DNA of 64,000 nt from assembly GCA_017448965.1 (NCBI GenBank), contig JAFSKK010000063.1:124001-188000 (forward strand), in the 5' to 3' direction. This document shows, piece after piece, positions 44,970 through 52,635 of this stretch. Both the position numbers and the translations under genes were made by a program. The stretch is from Bacteroidaceae bacterium (GTDB lineage: Bacteria > Bacteroidota > Bacteroidia > Bacteroidales > Bacteroidaceae). The notes under the pieces are model-generated. The model was not told the origin of the DNA and ran no database searches. It was given only the letters and a program-made list of their open reading frames with translations. Within the stretch, counting starts at the first letter, position 1. Each line of letters begins with the position of its first letter.

Positions 44970-46760
44970 ATGAAAAGTAAAATCGTATCCTGTCTCATGG
45001 CTCTTTGTATGGCTGTGGGGTATGCAGGAAATGCAGCGGCACAACAGACGATAGTGCCCGACAAACCCACGATGGGTTGGAGTTCATGGAACACCTATGG
45101 TGTCGGTATCAGCGAAGCCATCATCAAAAAGCAAGCCACGGCCATGAAGAACAAAGGCTTGCTGGCTGTGGGATACAACCATATCAACATCGATGATGGT
45201 TACTTTGGAGGACGAGATGCTGAGACAGGCCAGTTGCTTATCCATCCCGACCGATTCCCTCATGGTCTTGAGCCTGTTATCAAACACATCCACGACCTTG
45301 GCATGAAGGCTGGCATCTATTCTGATGGTGGCTACAACACTTGCGGCAGTAACTTTAATGGTGATGTTACAGGTATAGGTGTTGGACTTTATGGGCATGA
45401 TCAACAAGACTGTGACTATTTCTTCAAAGAACTTGGCTTCGACTTCATCAAGGTGGATTTCTGTGGTGGTTCCTACTATCACAACAAAGACCACCTTGTG
45501 CTGGACGAAGAAGAGCGCTACACGGCCATTGCAAAAGCTATTGCCAAGACAGGACGCACGGATGTCCGTCTGAACATCTGTCGTTGGGCTTATCCAGGCA
45601 ATTGGGCACATGACATTGCTACGTCATGGCGCACCACGGGTGACATTTCTGACACATGGGAATCCATCAAGGGGATTATTCATGAAAATCTCTATCTCTC
45701 TGCTTACTGCTACGATGGACACTACAACGACATGGACATGCTTGAAGTAGGTCGTCGTTTGACCACAGAGGAAGACAAAACCCACTTCGGCATGTGGTGC
45801 ATCATGTCCAGCCCTCTCCTCATTGGCTGTGATATGAGTAAACTGAGCGTGACAAAGCCAACGCTCGCCTTGCTGAAGAACACAGAACTCATTGCGCTGA
45901 ACCAAGATGACCTCTGTTTGCAGGCATACGTTGTTCAACACGTGGGCGACACCTATGTATTGGTGAAAGACATTCAAACCCTTTATGGAACAACTCGTGC
46001 GGTGGCACTTTACAACTCCTCGGATGATGAGGTGGAGATGAGTGTGCCCTTCACCACGCTTGACCTTGACGGCACTGTGCAGGTGCGCAATCTCTTTACC
46101 AAGAAGGATGAAGGGGAAATGACGGGTGAACTGACAGTCACCGTTCCAGCTCATGGCACTCGCATCTATCGCCTGACAGCCGAAAAGCGTTTGGAGCGCA
46201 ATATCTATGAGGCAGAGACAGCCTATTTGGGCAAGTATTCCGAAATCAAAGGTGAAGTGGGCAAATATGAAGACAGAGCGTGCTGTTCAGGTGGAGCATA
46301 CGCCACATGGTTAGGAAATGGTGCCGAAAACGACCTGCAATGGCGTCATGTCTATAGTGAGAATGGCGGTGCCTATACGATGAAACTTAGTTATGTTTCT
46401 GCTGAGAATCGTAGCATGACGGTTGCTGTCAACGGAAAAGATGTCAAGACCCTCTCTGCTTGCAACTCTGGAAGTTGGGATAAAGTGGGCACCAGAACTG
46501 TCAACATCACTCTTCAGCCAGGTGAGAACACCATCCGTCTCTACAATAAATCAGGTTGGATGCCAAATGTGGATGGCATGACGCTTCAGCCCCAAAATGC
46601 AGGTGCAGGAGAGCGCATCGTGGTGGGTGTCAAAGCCCCTTACGTACCATCAGCCAACAAGACTGGTAAGGAGAAGTTCTACTCTTTGGATGGCCGTCTG
46701 GTCAAGCATCCACGCAAAGGTGGCATCTATATCTACGAAGGCAAGAAGATTCTCTATTGA
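44970..46760 (+). CDS. Secreted GH27 alpha-galactosidase with C-terminal carbohydrate-binding module
   Basis: The protein has 596 residues with a signal peptide ending GNAAAQ. The GH27 barrel starts PTMGWSSWNTYG. The nucleophile is Asp163 in IKVDFCGG and the acid/base Asp256 in YNDMDMLEVG. A small all-beta domain closes the catalytic part (about 330-410). A CBM6/35-like module follows (about 415-555; YEAETAYLGKYSEI...GAYTMKLSYVSAENRSM), then the secretion-type tail GGIYIYEGKKILY. It removes terminal alpha-galactose or beta-L-arabinopyranose. With the GH2 gene it forms a two-gene side-chain-trimming unit. Confidence 0.92.
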   Translation: MKSKIVSCLMALCMAVGYAGNAAAQQTIVPDKPTMGWSSWNTYGVGISEAIIKKQATAMKNKGLLAVGYNHINIDDGYFGGRDAETGQLLIHPDRFPHGLEPVIKHIHDLGMKAGIYSDGGYNTCGSNFNGDVTGIGVGLYGHDQQDCDYFFKELGFDFIKVDFCGGSYYHNKDHLVLDEEERYTAIAKAIAKTGRTDVRLNICRWAYPGNWAHDIATSWRTTGDISDTWESIKGIIHENLYLSAYCYDGHYNDMDMLEVGRRLTTEEDKTHFGMWCIMSSPLLIGCDMSKLSVTKPTLALLKNTELIALNQDDLCLQAYVVQHVGDTYVLVKDIQTLYGTTRAVALYNSSDDEVEMSVPFTTLDLDGTVQVRNLFTKKDEGEMTGELTVTVPAHGTRIYRLTAEKRLERNIYEAETAYLGKYSEIKGEVGKYEDRACCSGGAYATWLGNGAENDLQWRHVYSENGGAYTMKLSYVSAENRSMTVAVNGKDVKTLSACNSGSWDKVGTRTVNITLQPGENTIRLYNKSGWMPNVDGMTLQPQNAGAGERIVVGVKAPYVPSANKTGKEKFYSLDGRLVKHPRKGGIYIYEGKKILY

Positions 46761-46801
46761 GATAGATTCAGATATCCTTCTCGTAGTGAAGAAATAGCAA
46801 G

Positions 46802-47163
46802 ATGAGGCTCATTTATCCTGATGCATGTAAAACGGTGGCCATCTATTTGGTCACATGTGCCCATTGCGCCCAATGTCTTTCTGGTTTAGTATGGACGGAT
46901 TTCCTGGGTGGAAAAGGATTGGATATTGCCATCGAGATGCCATTTTCATGCTGATGAGTGGTTGGTTCATTTCACTGGATAAGATGCGTCAAACTCCACT
47001 TCTGACCTATATAGGGGGACGCTTCAGACGCTTAGTTGTTCCGGCCATGGCATGGGTTTTGGTCTATTGTGTTTGTGCGGGTTGTATGCCCAATTGGACA
47101 CATTTTGCGTTCTATTGGTATTTGATAGCCTTGTGTGTGTTGTGTGTCGTAAGTATCAACTGA
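46802..47163 (+). pseudogene. Truncated, frameshifted acyltransferase-3 family gene
   Basis: The first frame (46802-46951) encodes DACKTVAIYLVTCAHCAQCL, a typical start of membrane acyltransferase-3 proteins, and runs to EMPFSC then a stop. The family sequence expected next (MPxFMLMSGWFIS) continues in another frame (FMLMSGWFISLDKMRQTP...), which ends at 47163. One missing base in the T-run at 46943-46946 restores the reading. Even when restored it stops after about 120 residues of the usual 330, so the 3' half is lost. An intact relative starts 35 nt downstream. Confidence 0.8.
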
Positions 47164-47197
47164 CAAAGTCTCTATTTTGGGGTGAATAATTGAAATA

Positions 47198-48220
47198 ATG
47201 GATGATGACATGGCATCAGAGCGAATAGCATGGATAGATTGGATGAAAGTTCTGGGTATCAGTCTCATCGTGTACGGGCACTTTTTCACGGTGGGTTACC
47301 ACTACGTGTATGTATTTGTTGTACCGCTCTTCTTTATGTTGTCAGGCTTCTTGTTTAAGAGAGAGGCAAATTTTGTGTTTTTCAGCAAATTGTGGAACAA
47401 TCTGGTTTGTCCCATGCTCATCATTTGTGTGCTCAACTTCGTTTGTGGGTGTGTGAGAGCGCTGGCCGAAGGCACTTTTGAATTGTGGTGGGTGCCACGC
47501 TTATTCTTGAATGTTCTGATAGGTGAACATGGCGGCTTTGTGGGAGTGGGTATATGTTGGTTTGTCTATACGCTGGTGCTGTTGAAACTGATTGCCCAAT
47601 ATGCTCGTGGCTGGTTGGTGAATGTGTTCATCATGCTGCTGTGTCTCGTTGTGGCTTGTCTCCACAATAAGTTTGATGCATTTCATACCATTCCTGTATT
47701 GCGTGGCACGAGTAGCATACTCAACGTGGCTGTGGCATGGCCTTTCTTTTTTATAGGGATGCAGTTCCAGCGTCTGCGTTCACATCTTTGTGCAGTGGTT
47801 TCTCCTTGGATGCTTGTGGCTATCGGCCTGTTTGGGTGTATTCTTGTGTGGGTGAGTGGACATTTTAACAGTGTCGTGTGGATGAATCTCTGTGGATATG
47901 GAGATCATCTGATGCTCTTTCTTTTGGGTGGAGTTGCTGGTACGGTATTTGTGTGGAGTTTGGCGAAACTGTTGTCTTTGTGCTCAGGTTCGTCTTGCCC
48001 TTCTTTTGTCGACACCATCTCTCGTGGTACAATCCTGATTTTAGGCTTTCATCTGTATCTGGTGGAAGGGGTGTCCAATTGGGTGCAACAACGAACGCTG
48101 ATGGATGGTGCCTTTGCTGTGTGCATTGTGCTGGCTTTTGTTCCAATCATCAGGCTGTGCGAGCGGTTTTTCCCGTTGCTTCTTGGTCAGTCAAGGATAA
48201 AAAGAAATCAGAGAAGTTAG
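47198..48220 (+). CDS. Acyltransferase-3 family membrane protein
   Basis: The protein has 340 residues with about ten hydrophobic helices. The N-terminal IAWIDWMKVLGISLIVYGHFF holds the conserved His of the family (YGHFF, about residue 28), and VVPLFFMLSGFLFKRE follows. Such proteins O-acetylate or otherwise acylate surface sugars at the inner membrane. The acceptor is unknown; no glycan-synthesis locus is adjacent. The stop codon lies within the inverted-repeat element at 48210-48265. Confidence 0.88.
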   Translation: MDDDMASERIAWIDWMKVLGISLIVYGHFFTVGYHYVYVFVVPLFFMLSGFLFKREANFVFFSKLWNNLVCPMLIICVLNFVCGCVRALAEGTFELWWVPRLFLNVLIGEHGGFVGVGICWFVYTLVLLKLIAQYARGWLVNVFIMLLCLVVACLHNKFDAFHTIPVLRGTSSILNVAVAWPFFFIGMQFQRLRSHLCAVVSPWMLVAIGLFGCILVWVSGHFNSVVWMNLCGYGDHLMLFLLGGVAGTVFVWSLAKLLSLCSGSSCPSFVDTISRGTILILGFHLYLVEGVSNWVQQRTLMDGAFAVCIVLAFVPIIRLCERFFPLLLGQSRIKRNQRS

Positions 48221-48265
48221 AGACGAATGTTATGCCGTTAATAAGGTATCGTCTTTAACTTCTCT
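48210..48265. repeat. Inverted-repeat element, divergent copy 2
   Basis: AGAGAAGTTAGAGACG (48210-48225) and CGTCTTTAACTTCTCT (48250-48265) pair at 15 of 16 positions around a 24-nt loop; TTCTTCAACTTCTC repeats follow. The sequence resembles the elements at 40741 and 50376 (GTTAAAG/CTTTAAC arms, AATGTTATGCC core). It lies between convergent genes. Confidence 0.75.
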
Positions 48266-48303
48266 GACTTCTTCAACTTCTCTAATTCCTTTTGGAATAG
48301 CCG

Positions 48304-50313
48304 TTACTTCTTGATTTTGTAGATGTAGAAGGTACGTGCAGGAACGGTGATGCTTTGCGATGGAGCGGTCACTGACAGAGAGGAAGTCTTGGGCACAATC
48401 TTCTCAGGTTCGTCCAGCGTGTTCTCTGCTGTGAGGTTGTCGCTGTGGAAGGTGATGAGTTGGGTTTCGTGACTGCCCTTCATGCCCTTCAGATTGAGCG
48501 TTACCTCCTGTGGCTTGTCACCCGTGTTGACCACCTTCACAATCACCTCGTTGGCATTCTTGTCGAGCACGGCCGATGCGAAGAGACCGTCCTGATCAGG
48601 ATTGCCTGCAACAGGCTTGCCGTTCATGGTGAGGGAGAGCACGTTCGTTCCCTTGTTCACAGAATAGAGTTGCTGCACGTAGTAAGCGCAGGAGTTGAAC
48701 TTGCGGAGGTTATCGTACCAGATGGCATCAGGACGCCATTGCCAGCCTTCCACATGGGCGAAGAGTGGGGCGTAGGTAGCCATCTCCACGATGTCGGCAT
48801 TGCGTTCCAAACCAGTCATGAACGCGGCTTCCATCAGGGCTGCATTGAAGTGGTTCCACTTCTTTCCAGCGCCGTGGCAGGCATATTCACCAGCAAAGAC
48901 TTTGGGCTGTCCTTTGCCACGCTTGTAGGAGTCGTAGCGGTTCGCTCCACAGTTGCCCCAACGCTGCTTGGCATCAGGAGTGCCGAGGAACCACTCCTCG
49001 TTGCGGTAGTAGTGCTCATCCACGAGGTCAGCGCCAATCTTGCGCATTTCTGGCCACAGATACTCAAATTCCTTGCCTTCCGAGTCGGGACCGCTGGTGC
49101 CCACAATCTTGATGTTGGGGTACTTCTGGCGCACCTGCTCTACGAATGGCTTGAGGTTTTCAGGATAGATGGCACCCCACTGCTCGTTGCCGATACCCAC
49201 ATACTTGAGGTTGAAGGGGGCAGGGTGACCCATGTCAGCACGGAGTTTAGCCCATTGATTCTTGGCAGGGTCGCCGTTGGCAAACTCGATGAGGTCGAGC
49301 ACATCGTCGATGTAAGGCTGCAACTGGTCAACAGGCACGTGTGCATCGCTGCGGTTGCTGCCATTCTGGAACTCGCAGGAGAGACCCACACTCACCACAG
49401 GAAGTGGTTCTGCGCCAATCTCCTCTGAGAGTTGGAAATACTCAAAGAAGCCGAGGCCGTAACTCTGGTAATAGTCGGGGAAGTAACGGTGTGTGAATGT
49501 GTAGTGCCAACGGTTTTCGTTCAGCGGACGGTTCTCCACGGGGCCTACAGAGTTCTTCCACTGATAGCGTGTGGCGAGGTCAGTACCCTCCACGATGCAG
49601 CCGCCAGGGAAGCGGAACACACCTGGGTGCAACTGCTCAAGACTCTCTGCCAAGTCCTTGCGCATACCGTTCTCATGTCCCTTGTAGGTGTTCACAGGGA
49701 AGAGGCTCACGTGCTCCACATCGGTGGTCACCTTGCTGTCGCCCCACACACGCAGGTGCGCCTTGGCAAAGGTGCTCTTGGGCTTGATGATGGCGGTGTA
49801 CTTCTTCCACTCCTTGCCGCTCACTTCCACACCCGCGTTGCCCAGTTTCTGGTCATCGCTCATCGTGGCGTTGTCCACCAGGTCAACCCACAACTTGGCA
49901 GTACCACCATCGGGCACTCTTGCCCACACGGAGAAGCGGTATTCCTCGCCACCCTTTACACCCATGCCGAAGAAGCCGTGGTTCTCAATCATGGTGTGCT
50001 TGTCGCGATGTCCAGAAGGTTCCAGACGCACATAGTGTGGGTTTTTCTTGAAAGGCCCGTCGTCCTTCAGCGTCACCTTTCCCGAGATGTCCCATCCAGT
50101 AAAGTGGTTAGGGAACTCGAAAGAGCGGTTCTTCACGAGTTCAGCATACAGACCGCCATCGGCAGCGTAGTTGATGTCCTCAAAGAAGATGCCATACATC
50201 GTCTTCGAGATAGGACTTCCCGCCTTCGTGGTGTTCACGTCGAACGTGTGTGTTTGAGCCGTCATGCCGCTTGCTATAGTCATAGCGGCCATCATTGTGA
50301 TGATTTTCTTCAT
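48304..50313 (-). CDS. Secreted GH51 alpha-L-arabinofuranosidase
   Basis: The protein has 669 residues with a signal peptide ending GMTAQ. An N-terminal segment (GSPISKTMYGIFFEDINYAADGG) matches GH51 enzymes, and a CBM4-like insert spans about 70-190. The barrel carries acid/base Glu377 in VGIGNEQWG and nucleophile Glu476 in FAGEYACHG. A C-terminal jelly roll ends the protein. It removes arabinofuranose from arabinan or arabinoxylan; with the PL11 and galactosidase genes an arabinan side chain of rhamnogalacturonan I is plausible. No substrate transporter is adjacent. Confidence 0.95.
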   Translation of the reverse strand: MKKIITMMAAMTIASGMTAQTHTFDVNTTKAGSPISKTMYGIFFEDINYAADGGLYAELVKNRSFEFPNHFTGWDISGKVTLKDDGPFKKNPHYVRLEPSGHRDKHTMIENHGFFGMGVKGGEEYRFSVWARVPDGGTAKLWVDLVDNATMSDDQKLGNAGVEVSGKEWKKYTAIIKPKSTFAKAHLRVWGDSKVTTDVEHVSLFPVNTYKGHENGMRKDLAESLEQLHPGVFRFPGGCIVEGTDLATRYQWKNSVGPVENRPLNENRWHYTFTHRYFPDYYQSYGLGFFEYFQLSEEIGAEPLPVVSVGLSCEFQNGSNRSDAHVPVDQLQPYIDDVLDLIEFANGDPAKNQWAKLRADMGHPAPFNLKYVGIGNEQWGAIYPENLKPFVEQVRQKYPNIKIVGTSGPDSEGKEFEYLWPEMRKIGADLVDEHYYRNEEWFLGTPDAKQRWGNCGANRYDSYKRGKGQPKVFAGEYACHGAGKKWNHFNAALMEAAFMTGLERNADIVEMATYAPLFAHVEGWQWRPDAIWYDNLRKFNSCAYYVQQLYSVNKGTNVLSLTMNGKPVAGNPDQDGLFASAVLDKNANEVIVKVVNTGDKPQEVTLNLKGMKGSHETQLITFHSDNLTAENTLDEPEKIVPKTSSLSVTAPSQSITVPARTFYIYKIKK

Positions 50314-50375
50314 AAATCTGAAAAGTTAGTAAATGTATATAGTTAATTCAACTGTCGGAAGTTACCGCTTCGCTC

Positions 50376-50484
50376 AGGAGTTATTGGAGTTAAAGCCTAT
50401 ACTCTGTCAACTGTGGAGAGGAGTTTTCACGCCAGCATTACATTCGGCTTTAACTCCTCTAACTCCTTTAACTTCTTTAACTCC
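50376..50484. repeat. MITE-like inverted-repeat element, copy 3 (inverted relative to copy 1)
   Basis: GGAGTTAAAGCC (50386-50397) and CGGCTTTAACTCC (50445-50457) are the inverted ends; the core contains GTGGAGAGGAGTTTTC, the complement of the copy 1 core. Reverse-complemented, the 72-nt inner region aligns with copy 1 over its full length with few differences. It lies between the GH51 start and the nucleotidase stop. Confidence 0.87.
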
Positions 50485-50511
50485 AGGAAAGTGGAGCTTG
50501 CGAAACTTAAG

Positions 50512-52080
50512 TTAGTTAATTACCGTAATCCGTCCCTGTGGCTGGGCGTATTCCTGCCCGATGTGACCTTTCAATCTGTCAACTACGTATTCGATGAAGA
50601 TTTCGTTGTAGGTCTTCTTCGTCTCCAACACGATTTTGCATCCCTGCAAGGTGTTGTGCAATCCACCGTCCGTCACGCAATACTTCGTGGTGGCGATGGT
50701 GTAGGTGCGATCGGGATTGATGGGCTCATATTGCTGTGTGGCACCATTCAGCACCTGCACGTCGCTCACGCTGTGGTCGGCCACACGGGTGGTGAACTTC
50801 AAGCCCGACACCTGTGGAAACTGCCCGTCAGGCTTTGGCAGGAAACTCACCAGTTTCTCCAGCATCTTCACGATGGTGCTTCCCTTCACCTCTGCCACCA
50901 CGATGTAGTTGTCGTAGGGCAGCAAGGTGAGCATATCACCATACGTCAGGTCGCCCGTCTTTTTCAGTTCGTTGCGGATGCTGCCGCTGTTGAGCACACC
51001 GATGTCGGCACCCGTCATGATGCGGTAGGCATCCGTCACGATGTCGCCAGCATTCATCTCACCCATACGTGCCGCCTCATTGCCCTCATCGTCGAGGATG
51101 CGCAGCGGCACCTCGCTTTGGCATATCACACGGCTCGTTTGTGCCTCCAGCATCGCGTGGATGCTGTCCGTCACATGCGCCACCCATGCATCCTTCGCCG
51201 TCACGCTCTCCAAGGGAATCAGTTCCGTGGTCATCTTGCCATCAGGTGCGATGACCAACTTGCCGATGTTCTGGAATTTCGTGCCCGTCTGTGAGACAAT
51301 CACAGGCTTCCCCACCTTGTTCATCACCGTATCGGCCACGATCACGGCGTGGCTGTGTCCGTCCAGCACGATGTCGATGCCCGTCGTGTTCGCCACCACC
51401 AGGTGAGAGTCGGAGTTGCGGTTCGTCACCTCCTCGCCCAGGTGGGAATCGAGAATCACATAGTCGGCACCCGCCCTGCGCGCCTCGTCCACTGCCTGCT
51501 GCACCAGCGTGGGGATGTCCTTCACCTGCAAGTCGTAGATGATGTTGCCCTCATCGTCGCGGAAGGCGTATGCCTCCGTCTCCATCGAGGTGGGTGTGGA
51601 AGCCCCGACAAAGGCAATCCTCTTGTTGCCAAAACGCTTCATCACGTAGGGGGCAAAGACGGTTCTGCCCATCTTCACATCATATAGGTTCGCGCACACG
51701 ATGGGGGCTGGCACCTGACGCAGCAGTTGGAACATGCGCTCCATGCCGTAGTCATACTCATGGTTGCCCAGCGTGATGGCATCGTAAGGCAATGCCCTCA
51801 TGATGTCCACCACATACTGCCCCTTCGAGATGGCACCCACCGTCATGCCCTGCACATAGTCGCCATTCGACACCAATGCCACGTAGGCGGTGTCGGCAAT
51901 TGCCTCGCGCAGTCCTGCCAACTTCGCATAGCCATCCACGGCACAATGCACATCGTTCTCGTAGAGCACCACAATGCTCTTCTGCGGCTGTGAAGCCACT
52001 TTGCCACCCTTCTTCTTCTGGCCGTTAGCAGGAACTATCAAACTGAAAATCAGTATAGTTGTCCAAATAATCCTTTTCAT
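50512..52080 (-). CDS. Secreted 5'-nucleotidase / UDP-sugar hydrolase family protein
   Basis: The protein has 522 residues with a signal peptide (MKRIIWTTILIFSLIVPANGQ). The metallophosphoesterase domain shows YENDVHC (Asp/His), NGDYVQG, LGNHEYDYG and DGHSHAVI metal-binding motifs (about 40-240). The C-terminal 5'-nucleotidase domain has NAGDIVTDAYR, LNSGSIRN and the substrate-stacking LLPYDNYIV region. It hydrolyses nucleotides or UDP-sugars in the periplasm for nucleoside salvage. It stands alone with its own promoter and is unrelated to the pectin genes around it. Confidence 0.93.
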   Translation of the reverse strand: MKRIIWTTILIFSLIVPANGQKKKGGKVASQPQKSIVVLYENDVHCAVDGYAKLAGLREAIADTAYVALVSNGDYVQGMTVGAISKGQYVVDIMRALPYDAITLGNHEYDYGMERMFQLLRQVPAPIVCANLYDVKMGRTVFAPYVMKRFGNKRIAFVGASTPTSMETEAYAFRDDEGNIIYDLQVKDIPTLVQQAVDEARRAGADYVILDSHLGEEVTNRNSDSHLVVANTTGIDIVLDGHSHAVIVADTVMNKVGKPVIVSQTGTKFQNIGKLVIAPDGKMTTELIPLESVTAKDAWVAHVTDSIHAMLEAQTSRVICQSEVPLRILDDEGNEAARMGEMNAGDIVTDAYRIMTGADIGVLNSGSIRNELKKTGDLTYGDMLTLLPYDNYIVVAEVKGSTIVKMLEKLVSFLPKPDGQFPQVSGLKFTTRVADHSVSDVQVLNGATQQYEPINPDRTYTIATTKYCVTDGGLHNTLQGCKIVLETKKTYNEIFIEYVVDRLKGHIGQEYAQPQGRITVIN

Positions 52081-52106
52081 AATCGTTGTTTTGTGTGATT
52101 CTTTTG

Positions 52107-52138
52107 CAAAGATACGATGTTTTCCCTGCCTTTACAAG
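52107..52138 (-). promoter_or_regulatory. Promoter of the 5'-nucleotidase gene
   Basis: On the minus strand CTTG (52135-52138), a 20-nt spacer and TATCTTTG (52107-52114) lie 27 nt before the ATG at 52080. Confidence 0.65.
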
Positions 52139-52196
52139 TGTTTCGTACAAAAAAAAAGGATTGTTGGTGTTTTTTTAGGACAATGTGGATTTGTAA

Positions 52197-52390
52197 TCAA
52201 AAAATAGAAAAATAGAAAAATAGAATCATCGAATTTGTGTTGGTTTGGGGGATATTCTATAGGGGGGAGTTAGTAAAGAGTATATATAAATATATAATAT
52301 AATATCATATATAATATATAATATAGATAACGTGCCTCCGCACACGAAATTCGATAATTCTATTTTTCGATTTTTTGATTTTTCGATGAT
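52197..52390. repeat. Long palindrome with an AT-only core
   Basis: AAAATAGAATCATCGAATTTG near 52213-52235 matches, inverted, GAAATTCGATAATTCTATTTT near 52348-52368. Both outer flanks are runs of AAAATAG or TTTTTCGA type. The centre (about 52278-52328) is nearly pure A and T in TATA steps. The structure resembles a small mobile or cruciform-forming element. It lies upstream of the nucleotidase promoter and beyond the GH2 end. Confidence 0.7.
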
Positions 52391-52635
52391 GTCCATCTTC
52401 TGCGGCTGATGACTGAAATGCAGTCAGGGGGGCGACTTCCACTTGATAAGGCAAGTCACTTCCATGTAGTAAGAATAGTGCATGGAAGGTAAAAAGAAAA
52501 GTCGATTTTCATTGAAAAAAAAATTGACTTCCTATTGACAGACAGATCATCCATGTGGTAACTTTGCAACGTGATTCATAACCATCGTCAACGCTTCTTC
52601 AACTACCAGATATGCTTAAATCCTTCTTGTTATCG
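52391..52635 (+). other. Gene-free stretch with an orphan plus-strand promoter and start
   Basis: TTGA (52535-52538), a 20-nt spacer and TAACTTTG (52559-52566) form a plausible plus-strand promoter. The ATG at 52612 begins a signal-peptide-like run (MLKSFLLSLLFAFANVLQ), after which the frame merely runs antisense through the GH2 gene. No gene on this strand is convincing. It may be the stub of a lost gene. Confidence 0.35.

Noticed and set aside
46855-47163. Programmed frameshift in the acyltransferase gene
   Set aside because: Restoring the frame still gives only about a third of the protein, so decay is simpler.
49432-50346. 304-codon plus-strand frame
   Set aside because: Antisense to the GH51 gene, no motif.
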